Assembly: GCF_003253735.1 (NCBI RefSeq)
Contig: NZ_QKYW01000007.1
Span: 1-64,000 of the forward strand
Direction of reading: 5' to 3'
Length of the DNA stretch: 64,000 nt
Source: Pseudomonas sp. URMO17WK12:I2
GTDB lineage: Bacteria; Pseudomonadota; Gammaproteobacteria; Pseudomonadales; Pseudomonadaceae
Part shown: positions 52,970 to 62,211 of the stretch, piece after piece
Numbering within the stretch: the stretch's first letter is position 1
Layout of the letters: the number at the start of each line of letters is the position of its first letter
Translations under genes and position numbers: made by a program
Notes under the pieces: generated by a model
Told to the model about the DNA's origin: nothing
Seen by the model: the letters and a program-made list of their open reading frames with translations, nothing else
Databases searched by the model: none

Positions 52970-53901
52970 TCCGGCTGCTGGGCTTTCGCCTGCTGCAGGC
53001 GGTGATGGTCGCCGTGCTGATCGGCGCGCTGACCTTTCTGCTGATGAGCCTGCTGCCCGGCGATGCGGCCTATCGCATCGCCGCCGGGCGCTACGGCTAC
53101 GACATGGTCAACAGCGCCGCCGCCGAAGCGGTGCGTGCCGAGCTGGGCCTGGATCAGCCGGTGCTGTGGCGCTTCACCGCGTGGATCGGCGACCTGCTGA
53201 CCCTCGACCTCGGTAACTCGCTGGTCACCGGCCGGCCGGTAATGGCCATGGTCGCCCACGAGCTGGGCAGTTCCGTACGCCTGGCGGTCGGTGCCGTGCT
53301 GCTGTCCTTCGTGATCGGCCCGCCGGTCGGAGTGATCGCCGGCTTGCGCCCGGGCGGCGTGCTGGACCGCGGCTTGCTGCTGCTCAGCACGGTCACCCGC
53401 GCCATCCCGCACTTCGTACTCGGGGTGATTCTGGTGCTGATCTTTTCGGTGTGGCTGATGGTGCTGCCATCGGCCGGCCATGGCAGCTTCATCCATACCA
53501 TTCTGCCGACGCTGACCCTGGCGCTGGGTCTGGCGGCGGTGTCCTCCCGGGTCGCACGGGACGCCACCGTGGCGGTGGCGTCATCCGCCTACTTCGCCTT
53601 CGGGCGACTCAAGGGGCTGAGCGGTACCCAGGTATTCATGCGCCATGGCCTGCGCAATATCGGCGTACCGGTGGTGACCTATCTCGGGGTGCAGCTGGTG
53701 TACCTGATCGAAGGCGTGGTGGTGGTCGAGACCCTGTTCGCCTGGCCGGGCATCGGCCATGGCCTGGTGCACGCCATCGTCCAGCGCGACGTGCCCATGG
53801 TGCAGGGCACCGCATTGGCCATGGGGCTGATGTTCGTGCTGCTCAATACCGTGGTGGACCTGCTCAACCACCTGATCGACCCACGTCGGAGAAGCGCATG
53901 A
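52966..53901 (+). CDS. ABC importer permease 1 (DppB-like)
   Basis: A 311-residue permease with six helices of the BPD_transp_1 family. It starts MIRLLGFRLLQAVMVAVLIG and has the DppB-type loop MSLLPGDAA. The EAA-like motif includes ARLKGLSGTQVFMRHGLRN-type residues near 225. ATG at 52966 overlaps the SBP stop (ATGA). Confidence 0.88.
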   Translation: MIRLLGFRLLQAVMVAVLIGALTFLLMSLLPGDAAYRIAAGRYGYDMVNSAAAEAVRAELGLDQPVLWRFTAWIGDLLTLDLGNSLVTGRPVMAMVAHELGSSVRLAVGAVLLSFVIGPPVGVIAGLRPGGVLDRGLLLLSTVTRAIPHFVLGVILVLIFSVWLMVLPSAGHGSFIHTILPTLTLALGLAAVSSRVARDATVAVASSAYFAFGRLKGLSGTQVFMRHGLRNIGVPVVTYLGVQLVYLIEGVVVVETLFAWPGIGHGLVHAIVQRDVPMVQGTALAMGLMFVLLNTVVDLLNHLIDPRRRSA

Positions 53902-54719
53902 GCCTGGAAACCGCCATCGCCGAAGCGGCGCCCGTACCGCGCGCGACCGTTCGTTTCATCGGCCTCGCCCTGCTCGCCGCGCTGGTCGCCTTCGCCGTCT
54001 GCGTGCCGCTGTTCTGGGGCGTGGATATCGCCAAACAGGACTACAGCGCGATTCTCGCCGGTATGAGCAGCGCCCACCCGCTGGGCACCGATCACCTGGG
54101 CCGCGACATGCTCGCCCGCCTGGCCGCTGCGGTGCGCCTGTCCCTGGGCCTGGCGCTGGTCAGCGTGGCCACCGCCGCCATTCCCGGCGTGCTGCTGGGC
54201 ATCCTGGCGGCGTGGAAAGGCGGCTGGGCCGACAAGGGTCTGGGGCTGCTGGCCGAGATGTTCCTGGCCCTGCCCGGCCTGCTGCTGGTGCTGCTGATCG
54301 TGGCCATCTACCCCGGCTCGTTTCTCGCCCTGTACGGTGCGGTGGCGCTGGTGCTGTGGATCGAATACTTCCGCATGACCCGCGCCCTGGCGCGCACGGT
54401 GCTGGCCTCGCCGGCGGTAGCGGCCTCGCAGTTGCTCGGTTTCGGCCCGGCGTACATCATCCGGCGCCACCTGTGGCCGGAACTGGCACCCACGCTGATG
54501 ACCATCGCCGCCTTTGGCGCTGCTGCAGCGATCATGGCCATCGCCGCTCTGGGCTTCGTCAGCGTGGGGGTCAAGCCGCCCACCGCCGAGCTGGGGCTGA
54601 TGATCACCGAGCTGCTGCCGTACTTCGCCGAAGCACCATCGGTGATCGCCCTGCCGATCACGGTGATTTTCCTGATCGTTCTGTCACTGCTGCTGATTGC
54701 CGGGGGGCGCAAGCCATGA
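53898..54719 (+). CDS. ABC importer permease 2 (DppC-like)
   Basis: A 273-residue six-helix permease, DppC/NikC type. It contains HPLGTDHLGRDMLARL, the hallmark of this family, and a downstream EAA loop (ASQLLGFGPAYIIRRHLWPEL). It overlaps the previous gene by 4 bp (ATGA) and the next by 4 bp. Confidence 0.88.
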   Translation: MSLETAIAEAAPVPRATVRFIGLALLAALVAFAVCVPLFWGVDIAKQDYSAILAGMSSAHPLGTDHLGRDMLARLAAAVRLSLGLALVSVATAAIPGVLLGILAAWKGGWADKGLGLLAEMFLALPGLLLVLLIVAIYPGSFLALYGAVALVLWIEYFRMTRALARTVLASPAVAASQLLGFGPAYIIRRHLWPELAPTLMTIAAFGAAAAIMAIAALGFVSVGVKPPTAELGLMITELLPYFAEAPSVIALPITVIFLIVLSLLLIAGGRKP

Positions 54720-56113
54720 AACCACTGCTGAGCACCCGCGCCCTGGCCATCCGCACCGCCACGGCGCAACTGGTCGAACCGCTGTCCATTGATCTGTGGC
54801 CGGGCAAAGTGCTGACCATCATCGGCGAGACCGGCTCGGGCAAGAGCCTGTTCGCCCAGGGCATCGTCGGCAACCTGCCAGCGGGCCTCTCGGCCCACGG
54901 CGAGATCGAGCTGGCCGGCGGCCTGCGCGAACAAGGCCAGGCCAGCGGCCGGCGTGCCGCCTGGGGCCGCGAACTCGCCGTGCTGCCCCAGGAACCCTGG
55001 CTGAGCCTGGACCCGACCATGCGCGCCCTCGACCAGGTCGCGGAAACCTACCGCTACGTGGTCGGCAAAAGCGCCCAGGCCTCGCGCCAGCAAAGCCGCC
55101 AGGACCTGACGCAGCTGGGCATCGAGCAGGCCGAGGCGAAGTTTCCCTTCCAGCTCTCCGGCGGCATGGCCCAGCGCCTGGCCTTCGCCGCCACCCACGC
55201 CGGTGGCGCCAAGGTGCTGATCGCCGACGAGCCCACCAAGGGCCTCGACAGCGCACGTATCGGCGAAGTGATCGGCCTGCTGCAGGCGGGCATCGCCGAT
55301 GGCGGCGCGCTGCTGATCATCACCCACGACATCGAGGTGGCACGCCGGCTCGGTGGCGAGGTGATGATCATGCTCAAGGGCCGGATCATCGAGAGCGGCA
55401 GTGCCGCGCAGGTGCTCGACGCGCCGACCCACGAATACACCCGCCGCCTGCTGATTGCCGACCCAGCGCGCTGGCCGCGCCATGAACCGTCGGTGCCGAG
55501 CGGCGAGCCGGTAGTGCAGGTGCGCGACCTGGCCGTGGAGCGCGGCGACCGCATGCTGTTCGAGGGTTTGACGTTCGACGCGCGCCCCGGCGAGGTGGTC
55601 GGCGTGACCGGCCCCTCGGGCTGCGGCAAGTCGACCCTGGGCGACGTCATCCTCGGTTTGATGCAGGCGCGCAGCGGTAGCGTGAGCAAGCAACGCAACG
55701 CGCCGCGCGTGGCCTTCCAGAAGCTCTATCAGGATCCGGTGGCGGCCTTCGCGCCAACGGTCACCTTGGGCCGCTGCCTGGATGACCTGGTGCGCCTGCA
55801 TCGCCTCGATGCCAGCCGTATCGACGGGCTGCTGGCTCGCCTGCGTCTCGACCGCGGCCTGCTCGCCCGGTTGCCCGGCAACGTCTCCGGCGGTGAGCTG
55901 CAACGCTTTTCCCTGCTGCGCGTACTGCTGCTCGACCCGGTGTTCATCTTCGCCGACGAACCCAGCTCGCGCCTCGATCTGATCACCCAGCAGGAGATGA
56001 TCGAGCTGCTGGTGGAAACCGCCCGGGAACGGCGTACCGCGGTGCTGCTGGTCAGCCACGACGAGGCGCTGATCGAGGCGGTAGCGGATCAGCGCATTCG
56101 CCTGGGGCACTGA
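54716..56113 (+). CDS. Double ABC ATPase of the importer (DppD-DppF-like fusion)
   Basis: A 465-residue protein with two ATP-binding cassettes in one chain. NBD1: Walker A GETGSGKS near residue 38, signature LSGGMAQRLA, Walker B VLIADEPTKGLD. NBD2: Walker A GPSGCGKS near residue 299, signature VSGGELQRFS, Walker B VFIFADEPSSRLD. It is short for a double ATPase, because the usual C-terminal oligopeptide-transporter extensions are almost absent. It overlaps the permease gene by 4 bp, completing a tightly coupled operon. Confidence 0.88.
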   Translation: MKPLLSTRALAIRTATAQLVEPLSIDLWPGKVLTIIGETGSGKSLFAQGIVGNLPAGLSAHGEIELAGGLREQGQASGRRAAWGRELAVLPQEPWLSLDPTMRALDQVAETYRYVVGKSAQASRQQSRQDLTQLGIEQAEAKFPFQLSGGMAQRLAFAATHAGGAKVLIADEPTKGLDSARIGEVIGLLQAGIADGGALLIITHDIEVARRLGGEVMIMLKGRIIESGSAAQVLDAPTHEYTRRLLIADPARWPRHEPSVPSGEPVVQVRDLAVERGDRMLFEGLTFDARPGEVVGVTGPSGCGKSTLGDVILGLMQARSGSVSKQRNAPRVAFQKLYQDPVAAFAPTVTLGRCLDDLVRLHRLDASRIDGLLARLRLDRGLLARLPGNVSGGELQRFSLLRVLLLDPVFIFADEPSSRLDLITQQEMIELLVETARERRTAVLLVSHDEALIEAVADQRIRLGH

Positions 56114-56136
56114 GCGCGGCGTTCTGTACGACGCAT

Positions 56137-56874
56137 TCAGCTGCGTGCAGAACCGTCGCCGGAGGCGAGCAGCTCGGCGATCCAGCGCACTTGCTGCTCC
56201 AGCTTTTCATCGGCCTGGCCCTGCCGAGCGCGGGCCAGGCCGGCCAGCGTCTGCTGTTTGAGGCGCAGCAGGCGCTGCCATTTGGCGACGAACACCGGGT
56301 CGCGCGTCTGCAGCAGCAGCGGACCGAAATACATTTCCCGTTCGCTATAGCGCGTCGGCTCGCCGGGCTCGGCGACGATGATTTCGTAGAAGAAGCGGTT
56401 TTCCTGCAACAGCTCCTCATGAAGGATGCGGTAGCCGTTGTCCATCAACCACTGGCGCAGCGGCTGCTCGCCACCGTTGGGTTGCAGGATCAACCGTTCG
56501 GTGCCGCCGAGGCGCGCCCTGTCGCGGGCGAGGATGTCGCGAATGGTCTCGCCGCCCATGCCGCAAAAGCTGATGGCAGTGATGCGGTCGGCGGGCTCGA
56601 TGGCCGCCAAACCGTCGGCCAGGCGCACCGCGATGCGATCGCCCAGGTCATGCTCGCGAACGCTGCGTTCGACCGCGCGCAATGGTGTGAGCGCGACCTC
56701 GCCAGCCACCGCGGCGCTGATCAGGCCGCGGTTCATCAGCGCGACGAGCAGGTAGCCGTGGTCGGTGCCGATATCGGCCAGCCGCGCCCCATGCGGCACA
56801 TGGGCGGCGACGCGCTCCAGGCGCGCGGATAATTGGCGTGGGTTCAACGGCGGCCTCGTGATCGGCTCGCGCAC
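56137..56874 (-). CDS. trmK: tRNA (adenine-N1)-methyltransferase TrmK family
   Basis: A 245-residue class I SAM methyltransferase of the TrmK/DUF633 family, which makes m1A22 in tRNA. The opening LSARLERVAAHVPHGARLADIGTDHGYL carries the SAM motif, and ISFCGMGGETIRDIL and LILQPNGGEQPLRQWL carry the catalytic NPPY-like region. Start is a GTG at 56874; the family usually starts nearby at LSxRL. It converges on the ABC operon. Confidence 0.85.
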   Translation of the reverse strand: MREPITRPPLNPRQLSARLERVAAHVPHGARLADIGTDHGYLLVALMNRGLISAAVAGEVALTPLRAVERSVREHDLGDRIAVRLADGLAAIEPADRITAISFCGMGGETIRDILARDRARLGGTERLILQPNGGEQPLRQWLMDNGYRILHEELLQENRFFYEIIVAEPGEPTRYSEREMYFGPLLLQTRDPVFVAKWQRLLRLKQQTLAGLARARQGQADEKLEQQVRWIAELLASGDGSARS

Positions 56875-56954
56875 CAGGGCTTGGCCGCGCGGCGAGCGAT
56901 TCTGTCGGGCAACGGCTGGCGAGGCAACCGCAAATGGCGCCGAGCGTGACGCGC

Positions 56955-57482
56955 TCAGCAGGCGCGCTGGCCGCCGATCAGGGCGCCCAGGCTGAGCGTG
57001 CCCACCTGTACACCTTCACAGGCGCGCGCCTCCTGCAGGCATTGCAGGCACAGCTGGGCATTGGCGCCGTGCGCGCACGACAGGTCCGCGGCGCCCTGAT
57101 CGAGCAGGATGGCGCCCACCTTGCGCGAGCGCATGTCGGGCAGCAGCTCGCTGACCAGCGCGGCCAGGCTCAGGCTCAACTCGGCGGCTTCGGCGGCGTG
57201 AGCCGGCCCATTGCTGGAGTCCAGGCCGTAGTACATGGCGTCGATCGGCCCGACGCTGCTGCGGATCGAGCGGATCATCGCCCTGGCTTGCTCGGGACAG
57301 GACAGCTCGCCGGTAAAGGTGCGGGTGGCAATGCCTTCGCTTTCCAGCACGCAGGTCAGCGCCTGCACGCAATGCGCGTGATTGGCCACCAGCACCACGT
57401 CATAGCCCTGATTGCCGTACTGCCGAGCGGCCAGTGCACCCACGCTGTTCTGCGCCCCGAAGACAACGATAGTTCGATTCAT
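56955..57482 (-). CDS. Short, degenerate SDR-like protein
   Basis: A 175-residue Rossmann-fold protein resembling the N-terminal two thirds of a short-chain dehydrogenase. A glycine-rich NAD(P) motif (VVFGAQNSVGALAA) is at residues 6-19, but the catalytic YxxxK is absent, and length is well below the usual 245-260. It is unusually cysteine-rich (about eight Cys). It is probably a non-catalytic family member or a decaying gene. It lies divergent from the response regulator gene. Confidence 0.65.
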   Translation of the reverse strand: MNRTIVVFGAQNSVGALAARQYGNQGYDVVLVANHAHCVQALTCVLESEGIATRTFTGELSCPEQARAMIRSIRSSVGPIDAMYYGLDSSNGPAHAAEAAELSLSLAALVSELLPDMRSRKVGAILLDQGAADLSCAHGANAQLCLQCLQEARACEGVQVGTLSLGALIGGQRAC

Positions 57483-57678
57483 GCCTCAACCCGCCCGAAA
57501 GTTGCGTGCACAGGCCCGGCGCTCCAGCAGCGCCTCGTGGGCGGCGGCCGCCTTGCCTCGACGGCCCCGTCGGCCGTTGCAGGCGATGGTCACCCGGCAA
57601 CATTGCCTGAACATTGCGCCGCGGTTTTGCCGCCTCCGCTACTATGTGCCGCTCCGATAAACCGCGCGGTAATGCACC

Positions 57679-58353
57679 TTGCGAATCCTCCTCGTCGAAG
57701 ATGACCTGCCCATGGCCCAGGCCCTGCAAGAGGCGCTGGGCCGGCATGGCTTGCTGGTCGATTGCGTGCACTCGCTGGCCGCCGCGGGGGCGGCCTTGCG
57801 CATGAACGTGCACGATCTGTTGATCCTCGACCGCGGCCTGCCCGATGGCGATGGCGTGGGTTTCATCGCCAGCGCCAGGCGCCTGTGCCCGGCGCTGCCC
57901 ATCGTGCTGCTCACCGCCCGTGGCGAGATCGCCGAGCGGGTCGACGGCCTCGATGGCGGCGCCGACGATTACCTGGTCAAGCCGGTGGCCGTCGATGAAC
58001 TGCTGGCCCGCGTGCGGGCGATTGCCCGGCGCCCGGCCACGCTGGTGCTGCCCACCGCGACGCTGGGTGCCCTGTCGTTCGATTTCAGCGCCCGCGAGGC
58101 CATCGTCGACGGCCAGGCGCTGCCATTGCCGCGGCGCCAGTTGCTGATCCTCGAGGCGCTGATCTACCGCCAGGGCCGCACGGTGCTGCGCGAGAACCTC
58201 CACGAAGCGGTGTATGGCCTGGCCGACGAGATCCAGTCCAACGCCCTGGATGCGCATGTCTCGAGGCTGCGCCGGGCACTCAAGGATGCCGACGCGGGGG
58301 TGGAGATCGCGGTGATCCGCGGCGTCGGCTACCTGATCAAGGAACACCGATGA
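57679..58353 (+). CDS. OmpR-family response regulator
   Basis: A 224-residue response regulator. Receiver domain (1-115): acidic pocket EDD at 7-9, phosphorylated Asp51 in LILDRGLPDGDG, and Lys in DDYLVKPV. The C-terminal winged helix (130-222) is of OmpR/PhoB type. The start is a TTG at 57679, since the canonical MRILLVEDD begins there. It overlaps the kinase gene by 4 bp. Confidence 0.88.
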   Translation: MRILLVEDDLPMAQALQEALGRHGLLVDCVHSLAAAGAALRMNVHDLLILDRGLPDGDGVGFIASARRLCPALPIVLLTARGEIAERVDGLDGGADDYLVKPVAVDELLARVRAIARRPATLVLPTATLGALSFDFSAREAIVDGQALPLPRRQLLILEALIYRQGRTVLRENLHEAVYGLADEIQSNALDAHVSRLRRALKDADAGVEIAVIRGVGYLIKEHR

Positions 58354-59687
58354 GAAAAGCCCACAACCCGTCGCTGATCAGCCGGCTGCTGTGGTCGCTG
58401 TGCATCATGCAGGTGGTGGTGCTGATGGCGGCGATTGCCGGCACCCTGTATCACATCATCGACGACCAGTTCACCTTCATGGATGACGCGGTGATCGAGA
58501 CACTGGAGGATTCCATCTCGGTGCAGCCCCCGGGGCTGGTCTTCGAGTCCAACGAGCCGTTGCGCCAGTTACAGGCGGCCAACCCCGGCCTGTGGGTGGT
58601 GATCACCGACGGTAACGGGCGCCGCAAGGAACTGGGCAGCGTGCCAGGCGAATACCGCGAGCTGGCGAATTACCTGCCGGTACTCGGCACCTCGCAGATA
58701 CGCGCGCTACCGGAACATCGCCAGCTGACCACACGCATCGAGGTCAAGGAGATTCAGGGCCAGCGCGTGCATATCATGGTCGGCGGCGTGGCCGACCTGA
58801 GCTTCACCAGCCTGATCGTCCAGGCCACCGGACTGCTGAGCCCCTATTTCCTGACGCCGCTGCTGCTGTTCACCCTGCTGGCCACGCCCATCGTGGTGCT
58901 ACGCGCCATGCGCGGGGTGCGCCGGTTGGCCAGCCGCGCCGCAGCGCTGGACATCTCGCAGCCCGATGCGCACCTGCCCGAGGACTCGGTGCCGCGGGAA
59001 ATCCGCCCGCTGGTCAGTGCCTTCAACGCGGCCATGGAGCGTTCCAGCAAGGCCTATCACGCCCGTGACCGCTTCCTGCGTGACGCCGCCCATGAACTGC
59101 GCATGCCGATCGCCGTGCTGATGGCGCGCCTGGACGGCATGCCCGCGCACCCGATCAAACCCATGCTGCAGATCGACCTGGCGCGCCTAGCCACCGTGGC
59201 CGAGCAGTTGCTCGACCTGCAACGGCTACAGGCACCCAAGATGGAGTTCGCGCCGGTGGACCTGGTGGCCCTGGGCCGCGAGGTGATTTCCGACATCGCG
59301 CCGCTGGCCCTGGCGCGCTGCGACGACCTGGTGCTGGAGGCGCCCGAGCAGCCGGTATGGGTGATGGGCCAGGCCAGTGCCCTGAGCCGGGTGGTCACCA
59401 ACCTGCTGCAGAATGCTCTGGTACATGGTGCCGGCATCGGCACCATCAGCCTGCGCATCGGCGCCGACGGCAGCATGGCAGTGGCCGACCAGGGCCCCGG
59501 CGTGGCGCGGGAAGATCGCGAGCAGATCTTCCAGCCTTTCTACCGCGGCAAGACCGAGCAGCCCGGCCATGGCCTGGGCCTGCACCTGGTGCGGGAAATA
59601 GTGCGGGCCCACGGCGGGCGAATCAGCGTCGAGGATGCTGCCGGTGGCGGCGCGGTGTTCCGGGTGCAGTTGCCCCTGTCGGTCTAG
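58350..59687 (+). CDS. Sensor histidine kinase
   Basis: A 445-residue membrane kinase. Two helices (about residues 17-37 and 160-180) flank a periplasmic sensor domain of about 120 residues. A HAMP-like linker follows, then HisKA with His248 in RDAAHELRMPI, and HATPase_c with N-box NLLQNALVHG and G-boxes (ADQGPGVA, GHGLGLHLV). It pairs with the OmpR regulator by 4-bp overlap. The stimulus is unknown. Confidence 0.9.
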   Translation: MRKAHNPSLISRLLWSLCIMQVVVLMAAIAGTLYHIIDDQFTFMDDAVIETLEDSISVQPPGLVFESNEPLRQLQAANPGLWVVITDGNGRRKELGSVPGEYRELANYLPVLGTSQIRALPEHRQLTTRIEVKEIQGQRVHIMVGGVADLSFTSLIVQATGLLSPYFLTPLLLFTLLATPIVVLRAMRGVRRLASRAAALDISQPDAHLPEDSVPREIRPLVSAFNAAMERSSKAYHARDRFLRDAAHELRMPIAVLMARLDGMPAHPIKPMLQIDLARLATVAEQLLDLQRLQAPKMEFAPVDLVALGREVISDIAPLALARCDDLVLEAPEQPVWVMGQASALSRVVTNLLQNALVHGAGIGTISLRIGADGSMAVADQGPGVAREDREQIFQPFYRGKTEQPGHGLGLHLVREIVRAHGGRISVEDAAGGGAVFRVQLPLSV

Positions 59688-59700
59688 ACGAACACTGCGC

Positions 59701-60882
59701 TCAGGTGCACGGCGTGGTCGCCGTGTGGCGGCTGGCCAGCGGCCGCAGCACACTGAGCAGGCCCAGCAGGGCGATGGCGGCGCCGACCCACAGTGGCGCA
59801 CGCAGCCCGTAACCGGCTTCGATGGCCGCGCCGCCGGCCCAGCTGCCGAAGGCCAGCCCGGCGGTGATCACCGAGGTGTGCAGGGTGTTGACCAGGGCGC
59901 CCGGCTCGGCGGCCTTCATCACCCGCGCGACCATCGCCGGGTTGAGCGCCACGCCGGTCAGGCCGATGGCGATGAAGCAGCTCAGGTTGAGCCATAGGTT
60001 GTCGCCGGCCAGGGCGAAGACGCTCATCACCAGCACCATCATGGCCAGCCCAAGGCCCACCACGCTGATCGTATGGCTGTCGGCGACGCGGCCGACCAGC
60101 ATGTTGCCGATCAGGTTGGCCACGCCGTAGAGCGCCAGCATCGGCGCCACCTGACCAGGCGCCAGGCCGACCTCTTCGATCAGGATCGGCGTGCAATAAC
60201 TGAAGGCGGCGAAGGTGGCCCCGATGATCAGCCCACTGGTCAGGTAGGCGCCCCACAAGCGGCGGGTACGCAGGGTTCTGAGCTGCTCGGCGAGCCGGGT
60301 TTGGCCACCGGCCTCGCCCTTGGGCAAGCGCATGGCGGCCAACAGGGTGCACGCCAGGGCCAGGCCGACCACTGCCCAGGAGCTGGCACGCCAGCCGTAG
60401 TGATGCTCGATCCAGGCGGTCATCGGCACGCCGGCCACCGGCGAGAGCATCAGCCCGGCGAGCACCACCGACACCGCACGGCCGCGTTCCTGATGCGACA
60501 CCATCGCCGCGCACAGGGTCATGCACAGGCCGATGCAGGCCGCGCTGGACACGCCCATGATGACGCGCGCCAAGGCCAGTACCGGGTAGCTGGTGGCCGC
60601 CGCAGCCAGAGCGCCGGCCAGCACGTACACCGCCAGCAAGCCGACCAGCGCCGGCTTGCTGCCGATGCCACGCGACAGCAGCAGCACGGTTACCGGCGGG
60701 CCGCCCAGGGCCATGCCCAGGGCGTAGAAGGCGATCAGGTTACCGACCTCACCCAGGCTCACCGAGAACGCGTCGGCCAGGGCCGGCATCATGCCGGCGA
60801 CCATGAATTCGGCAGTGACCAGCGAGAAGATCGTCGCACCCAGCAAGTAGATGGTGAACGGCAGTTTGGGACGAGCGGACAT
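59701..60882 (-). CDS. MFS transporter (AraJ/arabinose-efflux-like)
   Basis: A 393-residue 12-helix DHA1-type MFS protein. The opening LPFTIYLLGATIFSLVTAEFMVAGMMPALADAF and the repeated cytoplasmic loops fit the sugar-efflux/AraJ or drug-efflux subfamily. Substrate unknown. It converges on the histidine kinase (13-bp gap) and is divergent from an AraC regulator. Confidence 0.87.
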   Translation of the reverse strand: MSARPKLPFTIYLLGATIFSLVTAEFMVAGMMPALADAFSVSLGEVGNLIAFYALGMALGGPPVTVLLLSRGIGSKPALVGLLAVYVLAGALAAAATSYPVLALARVIMGVSSAACIGLCMTLCAAMVSHQERGRAVSVVLAGLMLSPVAGVPMTAWIEHHYGWRASSWAVVGLALACTLLAAMRLPKGEAGGQTRLAEQLRTLRTRRLWGAYLTSGLIIGATFAAFSYCTPILIEEVGLAPGQVAPMLALYGVANLIGNMLVGRVADSHTISVVGLGLAMMVLVMSVFALAGDNLWLNLSCFIAIGLTGVALNPAMVARVMKAAEPGALVNTLHTSVITAGLAFGSWAGGAAIEAGYGLRAPLWVGAAIALLGLLSVLRPLASRHTATTPCT

Positions 60883-61147
60883 GGGCGACCTTGAATCGGA
60901 AAAAACGGGTCGCCACCCTATGCATTCAGGCGGTGAGGGTCAAATGATCATGGTGCATAACGCTCATGCCCAGCGGCAATGGGGGCGAGTTAGACGCCTG
61001 TTCGCCATCTCGCGCAGTCATCCGGTGCCCACCCGGGGTTATCCCATTTCGGCACAAGTTAATCTTATTAATCATTAAGCAGTTTTACGGAACGGAAATT
61101 GCCTTATTGTGGGGACACCGCATCGAACCGCAGTAGAGGTTTCGAAA

Positions 61148-62152
61148 ATGCACAGCCCTGTCGTTAGCCCGCCCGATTTGCCCCTCTCTGCCCTGCCCTC
61201 GGCGATCAGTTACCGGCGCTCCCACGACGTCGAAGAGCATGCGCACCTGTCCGGCTGGCAGCTGCGTTATGACCAGCTCAGCGCCGGGCGCTTCAGCGGA
61301 GAAATACTCGAGCTGCAGCTCGACGGCATGCAGCTGATTCGCGACCGCGCCAACCAGGCGATGCTCAAACAGGCGGCCACCTGGCCCGGGGCGATTGTCT
61401 TCGCCATGCCGATGCGCTGCGTCAACCCACACCTGCACTGCGGCGGCCACTCGATTCACGCGCCCAGCCTGCTGATCGGCCGCGGCGCTCAGTTGCCGGA
61501 GCTGCGCGTGCACGGTGACCTGGACGCGGTGTGCATCGCCATCGACGAGCAGTCGCTGCAGCGCACCCTGCACCAGCAGCAGCGCGAGCTCGACCTGACG
61601 CGCCTGTCCCGCTGTTACCAACTGCTCGGCCAGGCCGACCAGCAGCAACTGATCAGCCTGTTCGGCAGCGTGCTCGACAGGCAGGCCCCCGGCGCCACGC
61701 TGCTCGACCACGGCACCATCCGCGGCGCCATCCGCGATGCGGTGGTCATGCACCTGCTGGAACTGATCGACAGCGAAGACGATCACTCGCTGTCGCCCAG
61801 CGCGCGTCGCCGCATGGTCGACCGCGCGCGGGAATACGCGCTCGCCCACCCGGAGCGGCCCATCAACATTCTCGAGCTGTGCAACCAGATCGGCGCCAGC
61901 CGCCGCAAGCTGCAGTACTGCTTTCAGGAAGCGCTGGGCATCAACCCGGTGGCCTACCTGCGCACCATCCGCCTGAACGCGGTACACCGCCAGTTGCGCC
62001 ACGCCACAGCCGGCGACACGGTGCAGAGCATCGCCGCCAACTGGGGCTTCTGGCACCTGAGCCGCTTCGCCAGCGACTACCGCCAGCTGTTCGGCTGCAA
62101 GCCGTCGGAGACCTTGCGTCAGGCCCGCCAACACTGTGCTGAAAACGGATAA
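61148..62152 (+). CDS. AraC-family transcriptional regulator
   Basis: A 334-residue regulator. The C-terminal AraC double HTH is seen at about 235-325 (NILELCNQIGASRRKLQYCFQEALGINPVAYL and SIAANWGFWHLSRFASDYRQLFGCKPSETL). The N-terminal effector domain resembles EutR-like proteins. I start at the ATG at 61148. It may control the divergent MFS gene, the downstream outer-membrane gene, or both. Confidence 0.88.
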   Translation: MHSPVVSPPDLPLSALPSAISYRRSHDVEEHAHLSGWQLRYDQLSAGRFSGEILELQLDGMQLIRDRANQAMLKQAATWPGAIVFAMPMRCVNPHLHCGGHSIHAPSLLIGRGAQLPELRVHGDLDAVCIAIDEQSLQRTLHQQQRELDLTRLSRCYQLLGQADQQQLISLFGSVLDRQAPGATLLDHGTIRGAIRDAVVMHLLELIDSEDDHSLSPSARRRMVDRAREYALAHPERPINILELCNQIGASRRKLQYCFQEALGINPVAYLRTIRLNAVHRQLRHATAGDTVQSIAANWGFWHLSRFASDYRQLFGCKPSETLRQARQHCAENG

Positions 62153-62211
62153 CGGCCGACGCTGAAGCGGCCCTAGGCTGACCTCCCACACAATAATAAA
62201 AGGGGTCAGCC

